Of a stretch of DNA of 64,000 bases, positions 1-10,454 are shown one piece after another. A program made the translations under genes and the position numbers. This DNA comes from Antedon mediterranea (lineage: Eukaryota > Echinodermata > Crinoidea > Comatulida > Antedonidae): assembly GCF_964355755.1 (NCBI RefSeq), contig NC_092674.1, positions 11,787,001-11,851,000 on the forward strand, read 5' to 3'. Under the pieces are notes generated by a model. The model did not search any database. It saw nothing but the letters and a program-made list of their open reading frames with translations, and had not been told where the DNA came from. The stretch's first letter is position 1. Each line of letters starts with the position of its first letter.

Positions 1-526
1 ATTGGAATACAATATGGCATAGAAAATTCTATTGTATGAAGCACATAAGTAAAATTGTACAATTTAATTTTAAATTGTTGCATAGAATTTTATGTTGTAA
101 AAAGAAACTTAAGTTTTGGAAGATCTATGATTCAGATAGGTGTGACAGATGTAAAATAGAAATAGAAGATGAAAGGCACATGCTAATTAACTGTGAAAAA
201 ATGCATCCTTTTGGTATAATTTTAACAACATGTTAAACTCTTGTAACAAAGAAAATCAGGCATTTGTTGATTATTCTTGTTTTGAATATATTATTCTTGG
301 TGTAGCCAATAATATTGTAAATGAGTTGTTATCAATTTTTACTTTTTGTATTTACAAGGCAAGTGTTCTTTTTCGAACAGAAAATAAAATTGTAAATGCA
401 TGGTTTTTATTCACTAAAGAAATAAAAACGTTAAGAAAAATTGAATATGCAATTGATAATCTTGCGGCTAGAAAGAAATGGGAAAAATTAGATCATAATC
501 GTCTAGAATGTTGTCTAAATAGATGA
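1..526 (+). pseudogene. C-terminal end of a non-LTR retrotransposon reverse transcriptase (cut by window edge)
   Basis: An open frame enters from the left edge and reads W-N-T-I-W-H-R-K-F-Y before the Met at 36. It continues with FKLLHRILCCKKKLKFWKI and a C-x2-C...H...C cluster (CDRCKIEIEDERHMLINC). This is the pattern of the zinc-knuckle region found after the RT domain in L1/Tx1-like and related non-LTR elements. The frame ends at 236, and a second frame (230-526) carries the usual lysine-rich tail (IYKASVLF, then KEIKTLRKIE), so a frameshift near 230 breaks the gene. Family assignment is by motif only. The catalytic RT core lies outside the window. Confidence 0.6.
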
Positions 527-1424
527 ACAGTCAAATGTAAAATTATGAAACGATTGAAAAAATAAGGTATGCTATGAGAATGACACAAAAGATGCATAAT
601 GCATATGTAGTATGTATATATATTTATATACAGTATATATGTTTAGGAGTATGTATTCATAGCCAAAGTTGTGATATCAATTAGTGGCTAGGTACAATAT
701 TATTTATCTGTAATATAAATATACAACGTAAATTATATCTTATGAGTATAGAGTTATTAAAGGATATAGGCTATGTAAACTAAATGCATAAAAAATAATA
801 AATAAAGGAGTATTAAACAATGTTAAAGTATTTATGAAATAAATATGTAATAGGAGAAGAATACAAACAAAGATTATATACTGTATAGATAATACAGAAA
901 GTTTTTAAAAATAAGACATGTTGATAAATTATCTTATGAGTTAACATAAACATTTTGAAAAAAAATTCAAGCAGAAAATATATGTATGATGATACAAACA
1001 TAATTTTTTTTAATCAAATTATGTTTATGCTATAAAATATGTAAATGGAATAACATTAGTAGAAATGTATGTTGAACATAAAGTATGTATTTAGTTGAAA
1101 AATAAATTATGTATTTAGTTGGAAAATAAATTATGAATTAAAAAAAAAAGAAGATAAATACTCTAAACATAATATGTTTAACTGTAAATAAACAAAAAAA
1201 GTTAAGTGTTAAAAGATAATAATGAAAAAGATGAACTCAAAAAGAACTGTACTGTAAAATTATTATATTATGTATTTATGGAATAAAAGTGGGATGAACC
1301 CACGTAAGACAAAACAAAAATTATCATTATTATTTTTGGTTTATTCATCAATATCAGAACCGTTATAATTATTGTCAACATTATTATCATAAGATCGGGG
1401 TGGGGAAGGCCCGGCTGCCCTCGA
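527..1424. other. AT-rich stretch, probable 3' tail of the left-edge retroelement; no gene seen
   Basis: Very AT-rich sequence with many stop codons. It may include the 3' UTR of the retroelement at 1-526, but no polyA tail or target-site duplication was found. A short GC-rich patch at about 1395-1425 abuts the relict PLE. Confidence 0.4.
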
Positions 1425-2435
1425 CATTTTCAAAGGAAAATAATGTACAGAATATACCATTAGATGAAGGTCAGAACATTATCTTCAATAACATCTCTCT
1501 ATTCTGCCATTGACTATTCATCCTTCACAAACTTGGTCAACAATTTGATAAAAGTTTAATCGGCCTCTACCGAGACGATGGTTTGACGACATTCAAGAAT
1601 GTGTCATCCCGTAAAATTATTGAGATAAAAGCAGAGTTATATAAGATATTCAGTAATTTCGGATTAAAGATAACTACGGAATTGAGTAAGCAATCCGTAA
1701 ACTACTTGGACGTAACTTTTAATTTGCAGACTGGAAAATACCAACCATATAGAAAACCAGGCAACCCACTCATTTACATAAACATAGCCTCTAACCACCC
1801 TCCTGCGATATTAAAGCAGATCCCGGCAGGAGTTAATAAGCGTATAAGTCAATTATCAAGCGACGAAGAAACATTCGAAAACACCAAGTAACTATACAGC
1901 GAAGCACTTCGAACAAGCGGACACAAAGATAACTTATTCTACACCCACCACTCCGCATCCGGTATAAGAAGAAACAGAGGGAGAAACATAATATGGTTCA
2001 ACCCACCATTCAGTACGAACATTAAGACAAAATGTCGCATGAACCTTTTTACAATTAATTAAAAAACATTTTCCCAATGGACACGTATTACATAAAATAT
2101 TTAACAAGAACAATGTTAAAGTAAGCTATAGTTGTATGCCATGTGTAAAAAATGTAATTAACAAGCATAACCACAATGTACTGAATACAGAATGAGAAAG
2201 TGCGTGCAATTGCCGCAACAAACCCGAATGCCCCTTAAATGGTTCATGCCTAGCATCTGAAATTGTCTACTCCACCGACGTCATAAACAATAACGAAACT
2301 AAGACATATATTGTATGACGGGTGGGCAGTTTAAAACTAGGTTTAACAATCACAAGAAATCTTTCAAAAAAGAAACGTACAGTAAAGAATCCGAGCTCTC
2401 AAAGTACGTATGGTCTTGGAAAAGTAATGACGTAA
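1425..2435 (+). pseudogene. Relict Penelope-like element, part 1 (RT to GIY-YIG)
   Basis: Translation is co-linear with the open PLE at 35496-37442. A motif like ISDEETNIIIQAKKSLLFH is followed, after a deletion, by GLYRDDGLTTF (RT catalytic YRDD at about 1558). Then come VNYLDVTF, SNHPPAILKQIPAGVNKRIS, RNIIWFNPPFS, the SCMPCV block, the cysteine linker CNCRNKPECPLNGSC and the start of the GIY-YIG domain (FKTRFNNHKKSFKKE, ELSKYVW). Stops and frameshifts occur, for example at 1889, about 2190 and about 2320, so it is dead. The frame is interrupted at 2435/2436 by a Helitron and resumes at 5039. Confidence 0.85.
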
Positions 2436-5038
2436 TCTATATATAAATTTACGTAAGGGCAAAATTCGGTAAATCGCGCCTTACTTCTAGAATTTTTACT
2501 CGATGGTATATAAAGTTGGTTCGTACTTTCGGTACTGATTTTAACCACCTGATGTAACCCTGTTTACTAATTAAATTAAGTTAGATAATTAGTTATTGAC
2601 GATTAAAACGAATTTAGGTTCAACGATTTGCCCCAAATAGGGGTGTTTTCCGATCGTGGTATACACTGTCTAATGGATGTCCATCTTGAAAAATACCCGC
2701 CACAAAAATGCGAGGAGGCTTCGCATTTTCCTATCTCCTCCTACGATAATTGTTTTTAATAGCTGAAAACCGGTTGAACAGTTCGAGTACAGCATCATAA
2801 TGTTGAAGACAGGCCGATTTTCTTTAAAAAATACTATTTTGATACATTTAATATACGTTTTTACAAATGTATTGATTTGTGATGAATGGAACATTCCAAA
2901 TTATTTGGTTTAACCATACAGGTATAGATTTAGATTTATGGGCCCCCTTGGAGAATAAACATAAGTATTGCAATCTATATATAAATTATGGTTAATTCTG
3001 ACATAGGCGAGCACAATGCAAAAACTTCTCTACAAATCTCCGCCTTGGATACCTACCTTATCTATCCGAGATGTACCGCGAAACGTAGATTTGATAACAT
3101 TAGTGTGCACGCCGACGCTATTATTCCATATTTCTATCTTATGAAGATATTATAAAGAGTTTTTTAACAACATTTATGATTTCAACATTGGATTTTCCTC
3201 TCAATTTCTATTCTTCCCGGTCAAAGTAATTTCCGGGTTTAAGATAAGTTCACCTTAGTTTCAAATATTTTCTCTCTTTTATACACAAGGGAGCAGTTAA
3301 AATAATAGATTTGACCCTAAAGGTGACTGGAAACAGGCACTTTCCATCAATCAATACAGTGTCCCTTTGGAAGACGAAAAAAAAATTGGCCATTAATCAT
3401 AGCCATTTCAGTTTTTTGTTTATTTTAAAACATACCACACGTGTGTGAAGGTACAGTAGTTAAATAATAGGAATTATACTGCAAATTAATAAAGATCAAA
3501 TTAAATATACGCCATAAAGAATCAGAATATATTGTGGGGAATAGTATTATAAAATTACATAGGGAGATTTGATAAGACATTTTTCGAGTGAAATCCCGAT
3601 AGCTGAGTTTTATTGAGTAAGCTTGCAGGAATAACTGTAGGCTATCTTCCTGTGTCCCGTTAGGACCGAGATGTCTGCCCATGTTGCAAGCCGTAATGTC
3701 TTCTTTCTTGGGCCCACTCTGTCACGGCAGTTAGTTTCAAAAGATGATTAAATTAAATAATGTATTAATAATTATTAGGATGGTATTCATTTGAATAAAC
3801 GCCTCTCCAATAAAACATCACTTTGAATAATAACCCCCCCCCCCCACAACCCAACTATCTAATAAACGTCCATCCACATATTTATAATAACACAATTATA
3901 CTATTTGTAGTAGAATTCACCGCACTGTTATCTGCAATTTACCAAGCATTTGTTATTCTTTTTTACCACTTTTCATATCTATGAGAGGATTTCATTTGAT
4001 TATAAATGCTACCATATTATTAGAACTAAAAAATTTAACATATATCCCTCGAATAAGCACCTCCCTCAAATGACCTCCGCCTCCCCAAAGGGCCCTACCA
4101 AACAATAAAAACTATACTTTAAAATGTTATTAATCATCTAAAACACTGTGAAACAAAGTAGTTCAGTTTTACGAATGTCAAGCATTTTCAATAATGGTAA
4201 CCGACAGAAAATGTATAAGGAGAACATTATCATTCCGAGAACCATCGTCTACACTTCCTAGAGGGGGAGCGAGCGAAGCGAGCTCACCCTCTAGTGCTGT
4301 ACAATACTGTTAAGGTATTAACCACTTTTGATCGCAATTTGAATCGCCAATTTCTTACTGTGAGTGTTGGTACTGTTAGATGTAATATAAAAATATATAC
4401 AAATAAACTTTATTACTGTGAGTGTGGGTAGGCCCTACTGTTAGATTATAAACATATAATATACAAATAAATAAACGTTATTACTGACAGTTGCTTCTCA
4501 ACGTTTGTATTAATTAATAATTTAAAAATATATAAACGTCGTAGTGGTGTATCGTTACATGTACTTTACTATTTCAATTGACTATGACAGAGTTTTAACA
4601 AAGTACCGTATTAAATCGTAAATGTTTTACTGTATTTAGTGGTATATTATTTATAGGCCTATAAAACATTAAAAACAATATTTCGTTACTGAGTGGATAA
4701 GAATATATTTTAAAATGTTTCCTCTTTGTACCTATCTTCAACCCTCAACCCTTAATGTTACATACAAAACACAAATTGGGTTTGTTTAAATGAGTCCAAA
4801 TAAAAAAATTTGACTCATTTTGTTTCTCTCTCGGAAGTAATTCTCAGGGTGCTAATTTTGGTTGACTACATAAATCATTGTGTATATTTATTCGTTTCTG
4901 TAAACGACAATGTATTATAGTCCTGCGGTACGTACATTTGAAATCTCCATTTTTTTCTCGCTGGAAATACTGTGTATTCGAGAACCATCTGTGGGCACGA
5001 CCTAAATGGTACGCGAGCGAAGCGAGCGTGCCATCTAG
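2436..5038 (+). mobile_element. Non-autonomous Helitron (family 1), carrying a nested Helitron
   Basis: It starts TCTATATATAAATTTACG at 2436 and ends CTAG at 5038. A GC-rich hairpin (arms ACGCGAGCG / CGAGCGTGC region, 5011-5031) sits just before the end. TC...CTRR termini with a subterminal hairpin and insertion between host A and T are the diagnostic Helitron features. The host reads ...GACGTAA | TGTTTACAATT..., and removing the element restores the PLE frame. No Rep/helicase coding is visible. Related copies are at 18620, 20661, 26692 and 27961. A second Helitron occupies 2974-4294. Confidence 0.85.
2974..4294 (+). mobile_element. Second Helitron (family 2) nested in the first
   Basis: It starts TCTATATATAAATTATGG at 2974, preceded by host A, and ends CTAG at 4291-4294, followed by T. 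A hairpin (GGGGGAGCGAGC...GCGAGCTCACCC, 4264-4289) lies just before the end. The flanks (GTATTGCAA / TGCTGTACAATACTG) join into sequence that matches uninterrupted copies near 27225 and 28500, which supports a clean insertion. The interior differs from family 1 and has no convincing ORF; it includes a C-run at about 3834-3846. Confidence 0.75.
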
Positions 5039-5210
5039 TGTTTACAATTAAATGGAAAGTGATTAAATATTCCTCCACTAAGAACGCCGCTTATGGGCGT
5101 TGTAGTCTTTGTCTAGATGAAAAGCTATGTATTCTAAATGCAAACAAAACAAATTTGTTAAACAAAAGGTCTGAACTGATTTAAAAATTTCGTCATAACA
5201 AGAAAATGTA
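5039..5210 (+). pseudogene. Relict Penelope-like element, part 2 (GIY-YIG C-terminus)
   Basis: The frame continues directly from 2435 after the Helitron is removed: FTIKWKVIKYSSTKNA, then CSLCLDEKLCIL, NKRSELI and a stop at 5182. It matches SIKWKIIKKCKPY, CNLCIYEKYVI and NRKNELVS of the open PLE at about 37250-37390. It therefore belongs to the same dead element as 1425-2435. Confidence 0.8.
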
Positions 5211-5273
5211 CATACCACATGACTAAAGCCTTATAACACCTCGAGATACGGTATTGTTATACGGTATTGTTCA

Positions 5274-5316
5274 GTCTATCTGAAGATCGTTTAACGTGAA
5301 ACACCGTGTAATAGAC
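5274..5316 (+). ncRNA. Hammerhead-like ribozyme of the relict PLE
   Basis: GTCTAT precedes CTGAAGA (C3-A9 at 5280-5286). A short stem II (CGTT/AACG) follows, then GAAA, a short stem III (ACA/TGT) and H17 = A5310, then ATAGAC. Stem I (GTCTAT with ATAGAC) is a perfect 6-bp pairing. Short stem III type-I hammerheads are known in PLEs, and this one lies about 90 nt after the PLE C-terminus. The stem II closing pair is mismatched, so activity may be lost. Confidence 0.6.
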
Positions 5317-5471
5317 GCCCGTGTTTCTATCTAATTCATAAATATACATATATATATAATAAACAAATCAGGCAAAGAACATTAATTCTAAACCGCCCGG
5401 TGATATACTGAAATTTAATTAAGTAATTTGAAACGATAAAGATGAGGAAATCTGTGAGAATGAGAAAAAGT

Positions 5472-5543
5472 CGCCCCAACCGAGACTCGAACTCGGACCG
5501 CCTGCTTGATATGCAGATGTTCTAACCATTAGACCACAGGGGC
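5472..5543 (-). tRNA. tRNA, anticodon AUC (array 1, copy 1)
   Basis: 72-nt cloverleaf. The acceptor GCCCCTG pairs with TTGGGGC and the discriminator is G. The D-arm contains TGGTCTAATGG (A box) and the T-arm contains GAGTTCGAGTC (B box). The anticodon stem is TCTGC/GCAGG with loop ATATCAA. A run of five T follows the 3' end on the tRNA strand and fits a Pol III terminator. It carries one D-arm substitution relative to the other copies. By position 34-36 the anticodon reads Asp, although the D-arm resembles tRNA-Glu. Confidence 0.7.
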
Positions 5544-5836
5544 TTTCATGGTATTGTTCGAACTCGATTGGATAGCGACTCTTTAACATTCTCGGCGTGG
5601 TACGGCGGAACAGCACTAGTCCTCAGTTGTACGCACGCGCACCAGAGATCAAATTGATAAGCCCTCATCTTACAGTATTTTTATTCCCGAGGCGGGATCT
5701 CCGAAGAGATACTTTTTATATATATAAACAAATCAGGCAAAGAACATTAATTCTAAACCGCCCGGTGATGTACTGAAATTTAATTAATTAATTTAAAACG
5801 ATAAAGATGAGGAAATCTGTGAGAATGAGAAAAATT

Positions 5837-5908
5837 CGACCCAACCGAGACTCGAACTCGGACCGCCTGCTTGATATGCAGATGTTCTAACCATTAGACC
5901 ACTGGGGC
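5837..5908 (-). tRNA. tRNA-like, anticodon AUC (array 1, copy 2, acceptor mismatch)
   Basis: Same tRNA as the neighbouring copies, but the acceptor 3' strand reads GGGTC instead of GGGGC, giving a C-T mismatch near the end of the helix. A and B boxes and anticodon loop are intact. Probably decaying. Confidence 0.55.
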
Positions 5909-6201
5909 TTTTATGGTATTGTTCGAACTCAATTGGATAGCGACTCTTTAACATTCTTGGCGTGGTACGGCGGAACAGCACTAGTCCTCAGTTGTACGCA
6001 TGCGCACCAGAAATCAAATTGATAAGCCCTCATCTTACAGTATTTTTATTCCCGAGGCGGGATCTCCGAAGAGATACTTTTTATATATATAAACAAATCA
6101 GGCAAAGAACATTAATTCTAAACCGCCCGGTGATATACTGAAATTTAATTAATTAATTTGAAACGATAAAGATGAGGAAATCTGTGAGAATGAGAAAAAT
6201 T

Positions 6202-6273
6202 CGACCCAACCGAGACTCGAACTCAGACCGCCTGCTTGATATGCAGATGTGCTAATCATTAGACCACTGCGGT
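6202..6273 (-). pseudogene. tRNA pseudogene (array 1, copy 3)
   Basis: Several substitutions: the acceptor 5' strand reads ACCGC, the 3' strand GGGTC, the A box is altered (GGTCTAATGATTAG) and the T-stem has a mismatch. The cloverleaf is not maintained. Confidence 0.6.
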
Positions 6274-6566
6274 TTTCATGGTATTGTTTGAACTCGATTG
6301 GATAGTGACTCTTTAACATTCTCGGCGTGGTACGGCGGAACAGCACTAGTTCTCAGTTGTACGCACGCGCACCAAAGATCAAATTGATACGCCCTCATCT
6401 TACAGTATTTTTATTCCCGAGGCGGGATCTCCGAAGAGATACTTTTTATATATATAAACAAATCAGGCAAAAAAAATTAATTCTAAACCGCCCGGTGATA
6501 TACTGAAATTTAATTAATTAATTTGAAACGATAAAGATGAGGAAATCTGTGAGAATGAGAAAAAGT

Positions 6567-6638
6567 CGCCCCAACCGAGACTCGAACTCGGACCGCCTGC
6601 TTGATATGCAGATGTCCTAACCATTAGACCACTGGGGC
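6567..6638 (-). tRNA. tRNA, anticodon AUC (array 1, copy 4, intact)
   Basis: Consensus copy with all four stems paired: acceptor GCCCCAG/TTGGGGC, D-arm TGGTCTAATGG, anticodon stem TCTGC/GCAGG with loop ATATCAA, and T-arm CCGAG/CTCGG with loop TTCGAGT. Discriminator G is followed by ACTTTTTCTC. Identical in its tRNA part to copies in array 2 at 31283 and 32010. Confidence 0.75.
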
Positions 6639-6772
6639 TTTCATGGTATTGTTCGAACTCGATTGGATAGCGACTCTTTAACATTCTTGGCGTGGTACGG
6701 CGGAACAGCACTAATACTGTATATATAAAAAAAATCAAGATCAAATAAGTTAAAACTGCCTCAATATAGATT

Positions 6773-6818
6773 TATTTTTACGACATGTTTCGGGCATAGC
6801 CCATCATCAGGTGAAAAG
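6773..6818 (-). ncRNA. Hammerhead ribozyme (PLE copy B)
   Basis: On the minus strand: CTTTTCAC, then CTGATGA, stem II GGGC-TAT-GCCC, GAA, a minimal stem III (AC-AT-GT), C17, then GTAAAAATA. Stem I pairs CAC/GT and TTTT/AAAA around a one-base mismatch. All core residues of a type-I hammerhead are present; predicted cleavage lies between 6782 and 6781. The short stem III matches the minimal hammerheads described in PLEs. Confidence 0.8.
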
Positions 6819-7032
6819 AATTGTAACCAAAGGATAACATATATAAGTCACAACATTACATAATAAAACAAATCAGCCAATCAAAGATGTTAACAAAAAA
6901 AGGCATAAAGGCACGCCTCCAAAAGCTATGGGGTACAAAGCAGGAATGGTTGCTTATATAGCAGGAAATTTAAAACAAAGACAAAAGCTTCAAGTGTAAA
7001 TAATTGTTAATATGTGAAAATTTCTGGCAAAA

Positions 7033-7509
7033 TTAATGTTTAAAGGATCTAAATTGTACATTTATGCCGGTAGGGGCAAGAGTGCCAAGCCTTACAATTA
7101 TTCTTTCTTCTATAATTCTACGAGATGTCTCAGAACCATTATATACTTTAACACCAGAAATTGTAATATCCGAAAGGGAATGCTTATTATTACAAAAATG
7201 GGTGGCTACAGGTAATCCGGGAGTCTTTAGTTTAATAGACCTTAAATGTTCTACAAACCTATCACCTAACCTGCGTTTAGTTTCACCAATATAAAGCATA
7301 TTACATTTAGTACACGAAATACAATAAACTAGATTTCTAGTGGTGCACGTTATACGATCTGTGATAACATAATTACCAGAAGGTCCTACTATTTGGTTTG
7401 AACATGAAACGTAATTACATGTCGAACATCTATTTCTATTACATTTGAATGTTCTAGTTGATTCATTACCTTTGTTTTGTAATTTAGATTTAACTAAAGT
7501 GTCTTTAAT
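7033..7509 (-). pseudogene. PLE protein fragment, cysteine linker plus GIY-YIG endonuclease
   Basis: Open from the truncation point to the stop at 7033. It reads STRTFKCNRNRCSTCNYVSC (cysteine-rich linker), NYVITDRITCTTRNLVYCIS and CTKCNMLYIGETKRRLGDRF, with the GIY-YIG core, the catalytic Arg and the His after it. It ends with RIIEERIIVRLGTLAPTGIN, the typical PLE C-terminal signature. No stops are present, so the fragment is young, but it has no RT and no start codon of its own. Confidence 0.85.
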
Positions 7510-7537
7510 GCATTAAAGACACTTTAGTTAAATCTAA
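7486..7537. repeat. Perfect palindrome at the 5' break of PLE copy B
   Basis: TAGATTTAACTAAAGTGTC... on the left is mirrored exactly by ...GACACTTTAGTTAAATCTA on the right, with the centre at TTAATG|CATTAA. One arm is PLE coding sequence, so the other arm is an inverted copy of about 26 nt of it. Confidence 0.85.
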
Positions 7538-7725
7538 AGGACTAGGCGATCCACCACCCACCCATGCGAATCTCCGTTTCATGTGCATCCAACGTGATAT
7601 CAACAAATTGCTGTTCATTGTCAAGCCAAAGTAAAATATGTATACAATTCGTTTTCGAACTGCCTGATCGTGACAAATAAATTATCATCTAATACTATTA
7701 ATTTAATTCTGCTAAACTAAGAACT

Positions 7726-8125
7726 AAAGAAACTAACACATTTTAGCAGTATAAATTACGAACGATATACAAAACGGAAAAATATGGACACGTCACTTTG
7801 CGAATATATTCCTATGGACAATTTGCATTTTTTGGCTATAACTCTTGAAATCTATGGAGTATTTTCTAAAAAAATGCTTGTGCATTTGCAGAAAAGTATT
7901 TAGATTTTTTTTTATATAAAATTATTACCGTATAAACGGTTATTCATCGAGTAAATGACAATTTAAAATCGTCAATTCGACGGTTTTTTTCTGGCAATAC
8001 CAAAGTTAGCCTGGCAACGTTGTCCGGGAAACAGCGCCGTGTGCAATTATGCTTATCCATATTTTCCGTTCGTGTATTTTGTATATCGTTCGTAATTTAT
8101 ATTGCTAAAATGTGTTAGTTTCTTT
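7726..8125. mobile_element. MITE with long terminal inverted repeats
   Basis: The left arm starts AAAGAAACTAACACATTTTA and continues through AGCAGTATAAATTACGAACG, ATATACAAAACGG and AATATGGA. The right arm (8055-8125) is its reverse complement with a few changes. The TIRs are about 65-70 bp and the interior has no ORF. No clear target-site duplication was identified, so exact ends are uncertain. Confidence 0.65.
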
Positions 8126-9244
8126 AAATTATTTAGTATAAGTGTCAACGCTTTGCGTATCTTTCCAGCAGGCTGTCGATGATTCACAAACTATCGGGCT
8201 CTCAATATATACACTATAACACGCTCTATACACTATACTCTTATTATATAACACCTAAATAAATTCCTGTCATTTGATTGGACGAATGTGTGGGTCACAT
8301 GGCGTGCAATAGTACGCACTATTAAACGATCATTTAATAGTACTTTTTAAAACATTTTTGTGTACGAAAAAAAAAAGGTTTCGCGGATAAAACAAATCTA
8401 GTATATATTTTTACTGTAAAATGCAACAGCGCCACCTCTCGTCGTCTCAGATTCGTTTGTAAACACAACCGCGAGATATGCAGCAGTAGATTTTTGTGTA
8501 CGATTTGGAGATATATATGTACTAATTTCATTCAAAAAGTCATTTAAATTAGCTTTAAATATCGTTTTTAGGATTTTTATTAATTAATGGGAATATCTCT
8601 ACAAGACGTGGAATCGTTGGAAAAAACATAATTAGCCGGGATTAATTCCAGTTGCCTGTCGAGTTTCAGCCTAGGCCTGTCAATATTAGGCTAGCTGGGC
8701 TTAGGCGTTTTAGCCTTGCTAGGCCTAGGATTGTTTGGTCGTTTGTTGACATAATTAACACTAACTGTAGGTGCATTTATAAAGTTCATATAAATAATAA
8801 TATCTAATATAATTATTAAAAACCAAATGTTACTGTTAATCCATGTGAAACAAGTGTAGGCTTTAGTTGATAAAAATTACCGGCGTTGCCTCGTTGATAT
8901 AACCTTTCATCATTCACCTAATGTCATTATTTGTACCATTACACTCATAAACATTCATTATTTGTATACTATACTATATACTATATTATACTATACACGC
9001 TCTCGATATCATGGTGTGTATAATTATGTGACGTCGTGAATATAGAGGCTCCCGGCGGCCGTTGAAATAGAATATTGCAATGGCGTGAGTAATTTTCGCT
9101 AACTAACCAAGGTATCTTAAAATTTCGTTTTTTTCTCAAAATACTATACATTTTGTTTTTATTTGTATGGGCTTGTGTTAATTTGATACATTTAAATAAC
9201 ATGTGTGAATTTCTTGAAAATCGAAAGTTCATTTCAGGTCCATT
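8126..9244. other. Intergenic, no gene recognised
   Basis: AT-rich with TAGGCCTAGG-type words around 8660-8740. Read on both strands; only short, low-complexity frames were seen. Confidence 0.5.
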
Positions 9245-10115
9245 TTAAGGTGTATTCACAAATGAGTTAAGGGATTCACTTACCTAGGAAAACAGTTAAT
9301 TTAAGGGTAAAACTTAAGGGTAAAAATAATCATTAATATTCATGAGTTGTCCCATTGTCCAATCACAGAGGATTGAATTCCCCTATGGTCCAATATCCTT
9401 CCTCTCTAAACTAATTTGTATATTAAAAAAAAAGTAAGGAGTTGGGGACAGGGAGGATGGAGAGAAAACGGTGTGGACGATGATCAATAAAAAGAAAATG
9501 GCAGTCAAAAGAAAATGAATATTAGACCTAGAATAGTAATCAAGAAAAATAGGTCTAGCCTAAATACTACTAACAAACCAACATTCTGTGTAAGCCTAAA
9601 CCTGTCTGTATTGAGGCATAAGCATCCTAGGCTGATTACTGGTCAGACCAACAGGGGGCCTAGCATCTCTACCTAGCCTACTAGAATTTCTATTACTACG
9701 AAATGGGAAGCCATCTTCCACGAAAATAATGGCAGTCAAAACAAAAACAAATAAATGAATATAGGCCTAGACTAGTTTGTATGGTGTGGATCAGTAAAAA
9801 AGGTCTAGATGCCACTCAAACCAAACATGAATCCTAGGCTGGTTAGTGGGCAGACCATCAAGGGACATAGCATCTCTACCTAGCCTAGACTGGGGCTATC
9901 TAAAAGTAGGCATAGTACTCGTACATACAGAATCGTCAACACAACCAATGTACTGAATAGTAAGGGAACTTTTAAGGTACCTCTGAGGTCCCTTAAAAGT
10001 TAAGGGAAAATAGACCAAGTTAAGGGTTTCCCTTAACCTTAAACCCTTTTGGATACCACTTAAGTGAAACCTTTAATATTTTCTTGATTTAAGGAAAATT
10101 TCTCACTTAAGTGTG
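9245..10115. repeat. AAGGG/CCCTT-rich segment, possible decayed MITE
   Basis: Both ends are rich in TTAAGGG / CCCTTAA blocks in opposite orientation (GAGTTAAGGGATTCACTTA near 9262; CCCTTAACCTTAAACCC near 10030; CACTTAAGTG palindromes near 10055 and 10105). The middle contains two related segments (9490-9690 and 9720-9900) sharing GGCAGTCAAAAC and CATCTCTACCTAGCCTA. This suggests an old element with inverted ends and an internal duplication; boundaries are not clear. Confidence 0.35.
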
Positions 10116-10454
10116 ATTGGTGTAGGCCTATTAGGCCACTGGGTCTGGAGTACTCCTGCCCTGGGGGTATGATTTTCTTGTTGGACTGGTTTACCCCTAC
10201 TTCTACTGACCTTCACTAATTATTATTACAATAACAGGAAATTAAACAATAGGAATTATGAAATATTCCCCGGGAACATAACAGTCTCTCTACTCTGAAG
10301 TACCCCTTTTACTACTCTGGCTTCAGCGTATCGGGTAACATTCCATTTGTAGATTAACGTTATTGGGTTACTGTTTGATCATAATTGTATCTTATGTCAT
10401 GTAGGTTTATAAATTATCACTAGCTTTAATTTGACATGATTCGAAATAAGGATT

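Larger units (their letters stand above)
5355..6711 (-). repeat. Tandem array of about 365-bp tRNA-bearing units (array 1, four units)
   Basis: Four head-to-tail units run on the minus strand. Each has an AT-rich start (TATATATAAACAAATC), a block reading AACCGCCCGGTGATATACTG, the tRNA, a conserved 5' flank (CGAACTCGATTGGATAGCG, TGGTACGGCGGAACAGCAC) and a tail ending GGCGGGATCTCCGAAGAG. The last unit is broken at about 6711 by a PLE. Spacing between tRNAs is 365 nt. The small recurrent reading frames across each unit are an artefact of the repeat. Confidence 0.85.
6712..7512 (-). mobile_element. 5'-truncated Penelope-like element (copy B)
   Basis: On the minus strand this holds the C-terminal part of a PLE protein (7509-7033), an about 200-nt 3' region and a hammerhead ribozyme (6818-6773), ending in an AT-rich tail inside the last tRNA-repeat unit. 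The 5' side stops within a perfect palindrome at 7486-7537. The RT domain is missing. It differs from the PLE at 35496 (GIY-YIG core LYIGET rather than YVGLT), so at least two PLE families are present. Confidence 0.8.

Noticed and set aside
5419-6744. Four similar 65-76-aa minus-strand ORFs (MLFRRTTPRMLKSRYPIEF...)
   Set aside because: They run across the tRNA and its flanks in every tandem unit; their similarity reflects the DNA repeat, not coding. The same applies to 31230-32154 and 35163-35360.
7064-7294. Plus-strand ORF opposite the PLE endonuclease
   Set aside because: Antisense shadow of the GIY-YIG frame.
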